Positions 29,341-37,263 of a stretch of 64,000 nt of DNA are shown piece by piece. The stretch spans positions 372,001-436,000 of the forward strand of contig CAVVIQ010000009.1 of NCBI GenBank assembly GCA_963748385.1. Reading direction: 5' to 3'. The position numbers were made by a program, and so were the translations under genes. The stretch comes from Rhodoblastus sp963748385. Its GTDB lineage: Bacteria; Pseudomonadota; Alphaproteobacteria; Rhizobiales; Beijerinckiaceae. Position 1 is the stretch's first letter. The number at the start of each line of letters is the position of its first letter. The notes under the pieces are model-generated. The model was not told the DNA's origin, ran no database searches, and was given only the letters and a program-made list of their open reading frames with translations.

Positions 29341-30970
29341 ATGTTCAAGCGTCATTCGCGCGTCGGCTTCACCGCCAGAATGCTTCTTTCCGCCCTCGCC
29401 GTCGCCTTCGCCGGCGCGGGATTCTCCACTCCCGCCCAGGCCCGGCGCCACTACCGTCATCATCGCGTGCATCACGCCCACGGCGCTCATCACGCCCATT
29501 TCGCGGTCCGTCACGCCCACCACGGCGGGGGGGTCGCTGTCTCGACCAACGCCGCGATCGTCGTGGACGGGGCGACCGGCCGCGAGCTTTTCGGCGTCGA
29601 CGAAAACGCCCTGCGCCATCCGGCCTCGATCACCAAGGTGATGACCCTTTATCTGCTGTTCGAACAGCTGGAACAGGGCCGCCTGCATCTCGGCGACGAA
29701 ATTCCGGTTTCGGCTCACGCCGCCTCTCAGGCGCCCTCCAAGCTCGGCTTGAGGGCCGGATCGTCGATCCGGGTCGAAGACGCCATCAAGGCGATCGTGA
29801 CCAAATCCGCCAACGACATGGCCGTCGCGGTCGCGGAATATATCGGCGGCTCCGAGAGCCGTTTCGCCGAGCAAATGACCGAAAAGGCCCATGCCCTCGG
29901 CATGGCCAGCACGCATTACGCCAACGCCTCGGGCCTGCCGAACCCCGAACAGCTCACCACGGCGCGCGATCTTGCAATCCTCGGCCGCGCGACCCGGGCC
30001 CGCTTCCCCGAATATTTCCACTATTTCTCGCTGCGCGAGGCCTATGTCCGCGGCATGCGCCTCCATAACCACGATCATCTCCTGGGCCGCGTTCCGGGCG
30101 TCGACGGCATGAAGACCGGCTACACCAACGCTTCCGGCTACAACCTGCTCACTTCGGCGAACCACAACGGCCATTACATCGTCGCCGTGGTCATGGGCGG
30201 CCGGACCTGGCGCTCGCGCGACGCCTATATGGAATCGCTGATCGCCAAATATATCCATGAGGGCGGCTCGCCGCGCAGCGCCGCCGATGTCGCCGAACAT
30301 GAGGAGCCGGCGCAGGCCGAGCCCGCCGCGGAAGCCGCGCCGGTCGCGCAGGCCGCGCCGCCGGCGGCCGGGCGCGCGCCCCGACCCGCCTTCGTTTCGG
30401 CGCAGTCCCGCGACAGGGACGAAAGCGCCATCGCCACCGCTTCGATCCCCCATCGCCATGGCGCTGCGCGCGCCGCCGACACCGCCGCGGCGACCAGCGT
30501 CCCCACGCCGGTGAGCCATTGGATCGCCGGCCCCTCCGGCGTCTCGGCCCTGCGCGCCGCAACCCGTTTCCGCGCCAATAACGGCGCCTCCGAAACGCCG
30601 ACGCGCGCCAGCCGCGAGCGAATCCGTCCCCGAAACCCGGCGAGAGCCCCGACATTTGGCGAAAGCCGAAGCTCGGTCGGAAGACGACGCCCCCGCCCCG
30701 CGCGCCCTGCCTGAAAAACCCCCGGCGGCCGGCTGGATGATCCAGATCGGCGCCACCGACGACGCCGGCAAGGCCGCGGAACTGCTCGACAAGGCCAAGG
30801 CCAGGCGCGGCGCGCTGCTCGCTTCCGCGAAGCCCTTTACCGAGAAGGTCCAGAAGGGCCATGGGACCATCTATCGCGCCCGTTTCGCCGGGCTCGAGGA
30901 ATCGAAGGCGGCAGCCGCCTGCAAGGCGCTGAAACATTCCGGCTTCAGCTGTTTCACGATCAAGGATTGA
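29341..30970 (+). CDS. D-alanyl-D-alanine carboxypeptidase with His-rich segment and C-terminal SPOR domain, one frameshift
   Basis: Signal peptide ends at about residue 34 (PAQA). Residues 37-61 hold twelve His in 25. The S11 peptidase domain has all three active-site motifs: SITK at 96-99, SAN at 156-158 and KTG at 258-260. A Pro/Ala-rich linker follows. The frame then changes between about 30610 and 30650. In the new frame the end reads AAGWMIQIGATDDAGKAAELLDKA and SGFSCFTI, a SPOR peptidoglycan-binding domain, with stop at 30970. The enzyme trims the terminal D-Ala of stem peptides in the periplasm; SPOR would direct it to septal glycan. Total length is one base over a multiple of three. 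Confidence 0.85.
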
Positions 30971-31050
30971 TCCGCGCCGGGGAGCGGCCCGCCGTCTCTC
31001 CCCTGCAAGAGGTTTCGCGTTTGTCCGCGTTTTTCGAGTTGAGGAGCGTA

Positions 31051-31767
31051 TCAGCCTTGACGACGCATCAGCCTATCCTTGGCCTGATTGAGCCGGGCCG
31101 CGTCATCCGTCGTCCCCCCGTGATCGGGATGACGTTCCTTCATGAGGCGCCGGTGCGCCCGAACAATCTCCTCCGGGCGCGCGCCCGGTCGAAGACCCAG
31201 CGTCTGATAAGCTTCCTGCTCGCTCATTTCGCCGCCGCCGCGCCGCCGCGGCCCGCGCCCCCCCGCGTGCGCGTCACCCTCGCCTGCCGCGCCCCATCCG
31301 GGAAAGCGGCGGTCGAGATAATTGTCCAGCAGTAGAACCGAGTCGGGATCGAAGGCGGCGCAGTCCTCGCGCAGGCGCATGATTTCCTCGCGCGACAGGC
31401 CGCTCAGCCTCATGCCCGCGAAGCTTCCCGAAAGCACGGCGCCGTCCACGTCGCCGCTGGCGTGGTCGAGCGTCATTTCGAGATAAGCCGTGCGGATTCG
31501 CGAGACGCCGGGTCCCGGGCGGCGGCGGGCGAAGATCTTGCTCCACGAGAAGCGGTCGCCGCTGAAAAGATAGAAGGACAGCCCGCCCAGTCCGATGGCG
31601 AGGCTCAGCCGCCCGCGCAACAGCAGGAGCAGCGCCGCCGCCGCCGCGACAACCCCGCCGCCGTTTCGGACATAAACGGCGACCCGCGCCGGCGAGGCCC
31701 GTCCGAGTTCCCGCAGCAGATAGACGCCCAGGATCAGCGTCAGAAGCCCGACCAGCAAAAACGGCAT
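31051..31767 (-). CDS. Membrane protein with C-terminal DnaJ domain
   Basis: 238 residues. Two N-terminal helices (MPFLLVGLLTLILGVYLL and GGGVVAAAAALLLLL...), then a cytoplasmic part that includes SRIRTAYLEMTLDHASGDVDGAVLSGSFAGM. The C-terminal J-domain (about 178-238) reads EAYQTLGLRPGARPEEIVRAHRRLMKERHPDHGG, with the HPD tripeptide essential for stimulating DnaK. Orientation resembles TIM14/DjlA-like anchored co-chaperones. Thirteen bases separate it from the VWA gene in the same direction, so the two are probably one operon. Confidence 0.85.
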   Translation of the reverse strand: MPFLLVGLLTLILGVYLLRELGRASPARVAVYVRNGGGVVAAAAALLLLLRGRLSLAIGLGGLSFYLFSGDRFSWSKIFARRRPGPGVSRIRTAYLEMTLDHASGDVDGAVLSGSFAGMRLSGLSREEIMRLREDCAAFDPDSVLLLDNYLDRRFPGWGAAGEGDAHAGGRGPRRRGGGEMSEQEAYQTLGLRPGARPEEIVRAHRRLMKERHPDHGGTTDDAARLNQAKDRLMRRQG

Positions 31768-31780
31768 ATCGTCTCCAACC

Positions 31781-32509
31781 TTATTTCAACTGGCCGAGCA
31801 GCAGGCGGGCCTCGCGGTCGCCGGCCTCGGCGCGGTCGCGCAAGGCCTTGTGGCCGCCCGCCGCATAGGCGGCCGCCGCCCGCAGCAAGGCGGCGAGACG
31901 GCCGGGCGCGCCGGAATCGAACGTGGCGTAGGCCCCGCCGGTGAGCCGCGCCAGATCCTTGAAACAGGCCGCCGCCGTGGCGTCGCCGCCCTCATGGAAG
32001 AAAAAGCCTTTCACCCCGAGCAGGCCGAGTTCGCCGGCGATCCGGCCAAGATTGTCGGCCTTTTCCTCCATGGCGTCGCCGACATAGACGAAGGCCCCCA
32101 GCGGCCCCTCGCCACGTTCGGCGCGGATATGGCGCAAGACCCGTCCGATCTGGGTCTGGCCGCCCCTCACCTCGATCTTCGCCATAGCCGCCCCGAGCCC
32201 GGCGCCGTCGCGCATGAAGGCGGAGGCGCGGCATTCGTTGAAGCCGCGAAAATAGACGAGCTGGATGTCAAGCCCGCCGCAGCCGGAGGCGGCGGCGAAC
32301 ATCTGCCCCTGGACCTGCTGGGCCAGGTCCCAGGTCGGCTGGCGGCTCATGGTGGCGTCGAGCGCGAAAATCAGCCGCCCTCGCCCTGGCTCGCTCTGGC
32401 CCGCAACTCTGGCCGGCGCGCGGCGGATCGCCTCGGCGAAAGCCTCGACCTCCGCACGCCCCGTTCCCGCCAAGGGGTTTTTGCCCTCGTCGCTCAAAAC
32501 TTCCTCCAT
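31781..32509 (-). CDS. VWA-domain protein
   Basis: 242 residues, no signal peptide or membrane segment. The von Willebrand A fold is shown by LIFALDATMSRQPTWDLA (MIDAS as DxTxS instead of DxSxS), the MIDAS Thr in GGQTQIGRVL and the Asp in VYVGDAMEEKADN. The C-terminal region AALLRAAAAYAAGG / KALRDRAEAGDREARLLLGQL resembles Sel1-like helices. Metal-dependent binding of a partner is expected; the partner is unknown. Adjacent DnaJ gene suggests joint action. Confidence 0.85.
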   Translation of the reverse strand: MEEVLSDEGKNPLAGTGRAEVEAFAEAIRRAPARVAGQSEPGRGRLIFALDATMSRQPTWDLAQQVQGQMFAAASGCGGLDIQLVYFRGFNECRASAFMRDGAGLGAAMAKIEVRGGQTQIGRVLRHIRAERGEGPLGAFVYVGDAMEEKADNLGRIAGELGLLGVKGFFFHEGGDATAAACFKDLARLTGGAYATFDSGAPGRLAALLRAAAAYAAGGHKALRDRAEAGDREARLLLGQLK

Positions 32510-32588
32510 CGCTCCCGATTAGATGGACGATGCGGCGGCAAAGGCAAGCCCCTCTTCCGCCGGGCTTCCTGCGGGGTTAAAACAGACC

Positions 32589-33011
32589 ATGACGCTGCAT
32601 CTTCTCAAACTCTGCGTCGGCGCGGATTCGGTCGCCGATTTGCGCGCCTGGACAAAAATGCGCCGTTCGCGCGGCGCGGGCGTCCACGCCCATGTCACGA
32701 GGATGTTTCCCAAGCGGGCGCAAGAACTGCTCGACGGCGGCTCGCTCTATTGGGTGATCAAGGGCCAGATTTCCGCGCGCCAGAAACTGATCGGCGTCGA
32801 ACCCTTCGTCGATTCCGCCGGGGTCAAGCGCTGCGCCCTGCAACTCGACGACGAGGTGATCGCCCTGCGCCCCCGCCCCCATCGCGCCTTCCAGGGCTGG
32901 CGCTATTTCGACCCGGCCGAAGCCCCGCCCGACCTCGATTCCGCCGCGAGCGGCCTTGCTGAAATGCCGGAGGCGCTGCGCCGCGAATTGTCGGCGCTGA
33001 GGCTCATCTAG
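32589..33011 (+). CDS. DUF1489 protein
   Basis: 140 residues from ATG 32589. Starts MTLHLLKLCVGADSVADL, with HVTRMFPKRAQELLDGGSLYWVIKGQI and GWRYFDPAEAPPDL, all typical of DUF1489, an alphaproteobacterial family of unknown function. A frame start at 32523 adds non-conserved residues and would overlap the divergent VWA promoter zone. Confidence 0.88.
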   Translation: MTLHLLKLCVGADSVADLRAWTKMRRSRGAGVHAHVTRMFPKRAQELLDGGSLYWVIKGQISARQKLIGVEPFVDSAGVKRCALQLDDEVIALRPRPHRAFQGWRYFDPAEAPPDLDSAASGLAEMPEALRRELSALRLI

Positions 33012-33345
33012 TGGTGAAAATCACACGCCTGGCGCCCAATGGCCACGACTGGAATCGGCTCGATGCGGCCGTACGACGCAAAGGTCCGGCCGGCGGCTAT
33101 CGCCCCCTCAGCGGACGTTCCGGCAGCGAAATGAACCAGCGCTCATGACCCAAGGCGGAAATTCAAGCGGCAAATGAACCGCGACTCCAACCGGCGGAGG
33201 GCCGTTGTTTGCCGAAAGTCTGCTGATGTCAGGTGAGCGGCCGAAACCGACTCATGTCTTTTTCGACGACCGGGAGAGGCATGTCTCCTTCGCGACCGGC
33301 TCCCTCGCTGCGTGTCGGGCGCCGCATCATGGACTTTTCAAGCCG
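33012..33345. other. Intergenic region without a recognised gene
   Basis: About 330 bases. Overlapping plus-strand frames are arginine/proline-rich shadows of the NifO-like gene and its downstream flank. No hairpin terminator or repeat was seen. Confidence 0.45.
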
Positions 33346-33792
33346 TCACGGCCCGTCGTTCCGTTTCACGTCTGCCCCATGCGCGCCGCCGCAGCCCGCG
33401 ATCGGGCGCACGCAGGCTTCGTTCACCCCGTGGGGGCGGGACGGGAGGCCGATCCATGCGGCGACGAGATCCCGGTCGAAGCCGGCCTCACAGCGACCGT
33501 CAACCCGCATCAGCGGACGGCGGATCAGCAGTGGGTCCGCGACCATCGCCGCCAAAGCCTCGTCCGGCCCGAAAGCGTCCGGATCGATTTCGCCCGATTT
33601 CACGCGGGGGGAAGAGCGATTGAACCATTCGGCGACCGGTTTCGCGCCGAAGAAAGGGCGCAGGGTCTCTGGCGTCCATGGCCCGGCCAGCAGATTTCGC
33701 GTGTGGACTTCGTGGCCGAATTCGGCGAGCAGCGCCTTCTGCCGCGCATTGCCGGCGCAGCCGGGCTTTTCGTAAAATTCCACCTTCGCCAT
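33346..33792 (-). CDS. NifO-like nitrogenase-associated ArsC/Spx-family protein
   Basis: 148 residues from ATG 33792. MAKVEFYEKPGCAGNARQKALL is a thioredoxin-fold start with a single Cys in place of the CxxC. RNLLAGPWTPETLRPFFG, AEWFNRSSPRVKSGEIDPD and MVADPLLIRRPLMRVDGRCEAGFD match the nitrogenase-associated ArsC-like family. In Azotobacter NifO influences molybdenum use and the balance of nitrate and N2 metabolism. A sigma-54-like site and a 16-bp palindrome lie directly upstream. Generic Spx/ArsC-like function is the alternative. Confidence 0.82.
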   Translation of the reverse strand: MAKVEFYEKPGCAGNARQKALLAEFGHEVHTRNLLAGPWTPETLRPFFGAKPVAEWFNRSSPRVKSGEIDPDAFGPDEALAAMVADPLLIRRPLMRVDGRCEAGFDRDLVAAWIGLPSRPHGVNEACVRPIAGCGGAHGADVKRNDGP

Positions 33793-33806
33793 GGTTACGC
33801 CCCGAC

Positions 33807-33822
33807 GCGCAATGCATTGCGC
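33807..33822. promoter_or_regulatory. Perfect 16-bp palindrome in the NifO-like leader
   Basis: GCGCAATGCATTGCGC, 15 bases upstream of the ATG at 33792 and downstream of the predicted sigma-54 start point. The position would suit a repressor or a translation-blocking stem. Confidence 0.5.
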
Positions 33823-33839
33823 TCCACGACAATCCGGCA

Positions 33840-33855
33840 AGCAAACTTCAGGCCA
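33840..33855 (-). promoter_or_regulatory. Candidate sigma-54 (-24/-12) promoter of the NifO-like gene
   Basis: Minus-strand TGGCCTGAAGTTTGCT fits TGGCAC-G-N4-TTGCW with the exact 10-base spacing between GG and GC. It lies about 50-60 bases upstream of the ATG. No NifA-type TGT-N10-ACA upstream site was found within about 100 bases, so NtrC or another activator, or a more distant site, would be needed. Confidence 0.45.
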
Positions 33856-34083
33856 TGGCCTGTGAGCATCCTGCCGGAGCGCAAGGGACGGGCGCTGATC
33901 CGTTCAAAGCTCCAACCGGAACATAGCCCTCGCTATTCGCGCCGTTCTGGCCTGCGAGAATGACTGGAAGCTGATTGCTGCAGAGGCGGCAGGGATCGCT
34001 GTCGGTCAGCATCTCGGTTCCCGACATTTGCGGGTAATCGAGGCCCTGATCCGATTGCCTGCGCGCTTGGACTTCCGCGCGGC

Positions 34084-34593
34084 TCATTCGGCGCCAGCGA
34101 TGGCAAGGAGAATGCTGTCCTTGTCGACATTGCTGATCTGGAGGGTCAGGGGTCCCCTCGTCAGATAAAAACGTACGCTCTTGTGCAAGCCAGGGCAGTT
34201 GGCTTGGCCGGTAAAATCGACTGCATTCATCCGCTCGCCGTTCTGGATGGCGTCGATCCATCCCGCATCTGAAAGCGTTATTTCATACAATCCCGGCTTT
34301 TCGATCGTGGCGAAGGTCAAGACCGCGGCGAAGCTTTGCGGTTTCGGCTCTTTTTGTGGCCGAAGGACAAAGTGGGTATCCGCACCAGGCTTGAGCGAGA
34401 CGCGGTAAGCTCGGTCGACCGCCGGCAGAGCCGTTCCGGGGACAATTTCAGGCGGCGTGGATGAAAACCACGCCTTTTCGCGCGCCAAATTCCATTTGAA
34501 CTTATCGCATGTGTTAGCCTCCTGTCCTTTTGCGCTCGCCGATATGGCGCAAACCAAACCAAGCCCGAAAGCGAGGCCAAGATAGCGTTTCAT
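34084..34593 (-). CDS. Secreted protein of unknown function
   Basis: 169 residues. Signal peptide RYLGLAFGLGLVCAISASAKG, then EANTCDKFKWNLAREKAWFSS. A beta-rich domain follows, including YRVSLKPGADTHFVLRPQKEPKPQSFAAVLTFATIEKPGLYEITLSDAGWIDAIQNG. Two mature Cys (TCDKF and NCPGLHKSV) could pair. The pattern fits a small periplasmic jelly-roll-like protein seen as a conserved hypothetical in other alphaproteobacteria. ATG 34593. Confidence 0.7.
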   Translation of the reverse strand: MKRYLGLAFGLGLVCAISASAKGQEANTCDKFKWNLAREKAWFSSTPPEIVPGTALPAVDRAYRVSLKPGADTHFVLRPQKEPKPQSFAAVLTFATIEKPGLYEITLSDAGWIDAIQNGERMNAVDFTGQANCPGLHKSVRFYLTRGPLTLQISNVDKDSILLAIAGAE

Positions 34594-34725
34594 GAGCGCC
34601 TCCCGAGAGAGTGCCGTATTGATTGGGTGGAATTAACGGCTGCGAAGGCCATTGTGCAATGACTTTGTATCACAAATTGCGCCCATAATTGTGAGCGCGG
34701 CAGGGAATATTATTCTGCATCCAAC

Positions 34726-34974
34726 TTACACGACGGCGATGATGACGCCTGACGACTTGATTGCGGCGCTCGCGGCCTGGCCGGTCTTTAGACCCTGTTC
34801 CTCCACTGACTCATTGTTGACCACGACTGTTTTAAACCGCGCGAATACCTTAGAAGCCGTTCGACGAAACCGCTCTCGAAACAATACGCCTTCCACGCCT
34901 CGTGGCAAAAAGTCGCGGCCCTTGGCCGCTCCTTCGGCCCGCGCCGTCAATCCTTCCGCCCGTCGTCGCCGCAT
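34726..34974 (-). pseudogene. Mop/TOBE (molybdate-binding) domain remnant
   Basis: The last 36 residues (VVVNNESVEEQGLKTGQAASAAIKSSGVIIAV) match the C-terminal half of a Mop/TOBE unit (pattern ITNESxxxLGLKxGxxxxAxIKASxVM). The N-terminal half (arginine-rich) does not fit the family, so the gene looks truncated or rearranged. It sits downstream of the DUF2478 gene on the same strand, which supports a molybdenum context. The start given is the nearest ATG and may not be real. Confidence 0.4.
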
Positions 34975-35084
34975 GGCCAAACTTGAATGGCTTCCGGGTC
35001 GATCCTGGCGCGGCATACGCCATCGGCGGGGCCGGCAGGATCGGCCTGAAGCGTGAGAATCGTATCGCCGATCTGTATCGTCAT
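34947..35084 (-). CDS. Possible 45-residue small protein
   Basis: ATG 35084 opens MTIQIGDTILTLQADPAGP, continuing to RARIDPEAIQVWPCGDDGRKD and a stop. Composition is protein-like, with no arginine-rich shadow bias, and it lies between the MITE-like element and the Mop remnant, overlapping the latter by 28 bases. No strong ribosome site. It may be a fragment of a larger Mo-related gene disrupted by the element. I do not recognise the family. Confidence 0.3.
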   Translation of the reverse strand: MTIQIGDTILTLQADPAGPADGVCRARIDPEAIQVWPCGDDGRKD

Positions 35085-35101
35085 TCGGCGCTGGCCGTCG
35101 C

Positions 35102-35205
35102 TGGTCTGTCCCCGGAAAGGTGGTCCGCAAGCCGGTTATCTTTCTGTCCTGCTGCCGGTTCGAAAACCATACTTCAGGGAGGACCACCCTTCCGGGGACA
35201 GACCA
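35102..35205. mobile_element. 104-bp MITE-like element with 25-bp terminal inverted repeats
   Basis: Arms 35102-35126 and 35181-35205 are inverted copies with one mismatch in 25 (TGGTCTGTCCCCGGAA then A or G, then GGTGGTCC). The internal 54 bases have no coding potential. No target-site duplication is obvious. The right arm supplies the last codons of the DUF2478 gene, as expected of an insertion at its 3' end. Confidence 0.6.
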
Positions 35206-35740
35206 CAGCCGCGCGAGGCAATTCCGACCACCATTGCTCCAAAGCGTCGGCGCTTGCGGCGACGTCGGCCGATAACGCGCCAGCAAAGCGCGCCCAATCG
35301 CCGCGCATGACCGGACTGACCGTGGTGACGATCGGCAGTTCCGCCTCAATCGCCGCGCCGAAGGCGTCGCAAAGGCCTCCGCGCGCGGCTTCGACCTTCC
35401 CGAATTTGCTCAGGACAACCAGGTCGGCGCCGGCGGCGATGGCGCGTTGTGCGGCGGCGCAGGCTTCGACAAGACCTCCGGGGTCAAGATTGCAAGCGGT
35501 CGAGCCGGATCCGAGGTTTTGCGATATGGAAATGCGCGCGCCGGTTGTGAGATCGAGAACCGACAAAGCCCCGCAGGCGCCACCTTCCGCGTCTTGCGCG
35601 ACTTCGATGATTCCGGCGACACGCAGTCCCTGTTCCCGCCGCTTCTCGACGAAATCCGCCAGCAAAGTCTGCCGCGTGGAGCCGGCGACGCCGACAATCG
35701 CGGCTATTCTCGCGGCCGGAGAAATAGCGGCAAGGTTCAT
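35174..35740 (-). CDS. DUF2478 protein, C-terminus altered by the adjacent element
   Basis: 188 residues. IAAIVGVAGSTRQTLLADFVEKRREQGLRVAGIIE, RISISQNLGSGSTACNLDPGGL, AGADLVVLSKFGKVEAARGG and TTVSPVMRGDWARFAG are the DUF2478 landmarks; the fold is NTPase-like. The domain is often encoded beside molybdate transport or Mo-enzyme genes. The family normally ends soon after the WW motif (ALEQWWSEL). Here the final VVCPRKGGPP is read from the inverted repeat of the MITE-like element. ATGA overlap with the preceding gene. Confidence 0.8.
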   Translation of the reverse strand: MNLAAISPAARIAAIVGVAGSTRQTLLADFVEKRREQGLRVAGIIEVAQDAEGGACGALSVLDLTTGARISISQNLGSGSTACNLDPGGLVEACAAAQRAIAAGADLVVLSKFGKVEAARGGLCDAFGAAIEAELPIVTTVSPVMRGDWARFAGALSADVAASADALEQWWSELPRAAVVCPRKGGPP

Positions 35741-36621
35741 GACTGCGCTCCAATCGCGATAGCGCCTTCATCGATTTGGTCGGCCGCGGCGTCCCGCGCC
35801 GACAGGAGCTTGATCGCGCGAATCGTCGCTTCGGCTATGGCGCGCCCTCGCTCGTCTATTCCGGTCCAGCAAGCGACGCGGCCGCGAGGATCGATTTCCA
35901 GCAGTTTCACACCCGCGGGCGTGACGGTCGCGTCCCGTGCGACACCGCGAACGAAGCCGTCGAGCGGCGCGCGAACGGGGCTGCCGTCGTGGCGGCCGAT
36001 CACGAAGCCCTTCGAAACCCACATGCCGATGTCGACAGGCGTCCGCCATATGCCCGGAACATCGGAATAGACAAAGCGTTTTCGGCCGACGCCGCCCAGC
36101 TTGCGCGAAATCCCGTCCGCTTCCTCGGTTGCTCCGGCCGCGACAACAGCGCCGGTCCGGGCGGGTCGAGTTTCGACGGCGATGTCGCAATTGACCCCAA
36201 CGACAAATTTGGGGCCGAGTCCGATCGTAACCCGCGCCAGTCGCCTGAGGTCGGGAGTGATATGGTGTTTCTGCATGCGCGCATCGACCAGCGCGTCGGC
36301 CGCGCGCAAGGCGATCAGATCGGTCAGCGACAACGCCGTGACGGCGACCTGTTCCCTGCTTGAAACGACCGCAGCAAGTTCCAGCAGGCTATCGGCGCGC
36401 GCGCCGACGAGCCCGCCGACTTCCACGTAATCGTCGAACAGGGCGTCGTGAAAGGCCATTCCACGCCGGATCACCGGCGGAAATGGATCGTGGCTCATGA
36501 CGACGGCATATCCCGCCCGAGTGAGCGCGACAGCGACAGCCGAGGCGATCTCGTTCGTGCCCAGGACGACCGCGAGGAGTTGGCGTTGAAAGGACCACAA
36601 GCGAGAACGGGCGTTTGACAT
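35737..36621 (-). CDS. YqeB-like (EF2563 family) molybdenum-hydroxylase maturation protein
   Basis: 294 residues from ATG 36621 (36633 and 36654 are alternatives). Rossmann-like VVLGTNEIASAVAVALTRAGYAVVMSHDPFPPVIRRGMAFHDALFDD at the N-terminus, then MQKHHITPDLRRLARVTIGLGPKFVVGVNCDIAVETRPA. The C-terminal barrel-sandwich-like part has VRAPLDGFVRGVARDATVTPAGVKLLEID. This is the layout of the family linked to maturation of xanthine-dehydrogenase-like molybdenum hydroxylases. Overlaps DUF2478 by ATGA. The hydroxylase itself is not in the window. Confidence 0.78.
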   Translation of the reverse strand: MSNARSRLWSFQRQLLAVVLGTNEIASAVAVALTRAGYAVVMSHDPFPPVIRRGMAFHDALFDDYVEVGGLVGARADSLLELAAVVSSREQVAVTALSLTDLIALRAADALVDARMQKHHITPDLRRLARVTIGLGPKFVVGVNCDIAVETRPARTGAVVAAGATEEADGISRKLGGVGRKRFVYSDVPGIWRTPVDIGMWVSKGFVIGRHDGSPVRAPLDGFVRGVARDATVTPAGVKLLEIDPRGRVACWTGIDERGRAIAEATIRAIKLLSARDAAADQIDEGAIAIGAQS

Positions 36622-37263
36622 TGGCGACCCCATTTGACGACGATCGTTATGCAAACAGCGAGCCAGTTGCGCTTAGTTTGAAAAATATTCGATTTCGCAA
36701 TGTAGTCGTCTTACATTTTGAGCTTTGCCATTCTCCTCAAGCCCGTGCAAATCGACGCGCCATTCCGCGTTCATGTCGGTAAAACGACGCCATTGTCGCA
36801 AACTGGCGTCGCCATCCTCGGCGTTGAAATTTTAACGCACCCACCGGATGGCTGCTTGGGAAGATCGCAGTCGCTCAAAGCAATGCCCGGATCGGCCGAA
36901 TTGAGACGATTCCGAAATCCCGGTCGACCGACTATAAATTTCCGTTTATGGCGCAACCCTGCCGTCACGTCTCGGTCCGCTCTCCGTCCCGAACCAGACC
37001 ATCGGCCTATGACCGCAAGCCGCCGGTAGCAGCCAATGCCCGTCGGCGCGTATCGGCGCCAAGGAGCCGGTCGCTGGCGACCGCGAACGACGCCTTGGCG
37101 CCGGAAGCCCCCATTCGTCTTCGCGCCTGACCGCCGCGAGGCGCCCAGATTCTTCTCTTTTTCGGCGGGTTCAGGTCGCGCAAATGCGGAATCTCGATTG
37201 CGGATTGGCGCTAAATAGTTTATCTAATAAACTGTTTATTGGATAACCTGTATTGAGTGGCGC
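36622..37263. other. Intergenic region upstream of the CrtI-FNR fusion gene
   Basis: About 640 bases. No gene supported: the plus-strand frames are short and lack conserved features. The only strong element is the operator-like palindrome at 37220-37246. An AT-rich patch near 36680-36725 is the likely promoter of the YqeB-like gene. Confidence 0.5.
37220..37246. promoter_or_regulatory. MarR-type operator upstream of the CrtI-FNR fusion gene
   Basis: AT-rich inverted repeat with 13-bp arms, TTATCTAATAAAC and GTTTATTGGATAA, one base between them and one mismatch. It ends 17 bases before the ATG at 37264. In a region this GC-rich such an AT-rich palindrome stands out. The MarR gene at 39548 is the obvious candidate regulator. 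Confidence 0.65.

Noticed and set aside
33840..34000. NifA upstream activating site for the NifO-like gene
   Set aside because: No TGT-N10-ACA match was found in the upstream region that I checked by eye.
35102..35205. A riboswitch (Moco-type) near the Mo-related genes
   Set aside because: The structure is a simple long inverted repeat with no internal conserved hairpins and lies at a 3' end, which fits an inserted element better.
34726..35349. A 207-residue protein on the minus strand
   Set aside because: Its first half is arginine-rich and is antisense or out of frame to DUF2478 and the inverted repeat; only the last 36 residues look genuine.
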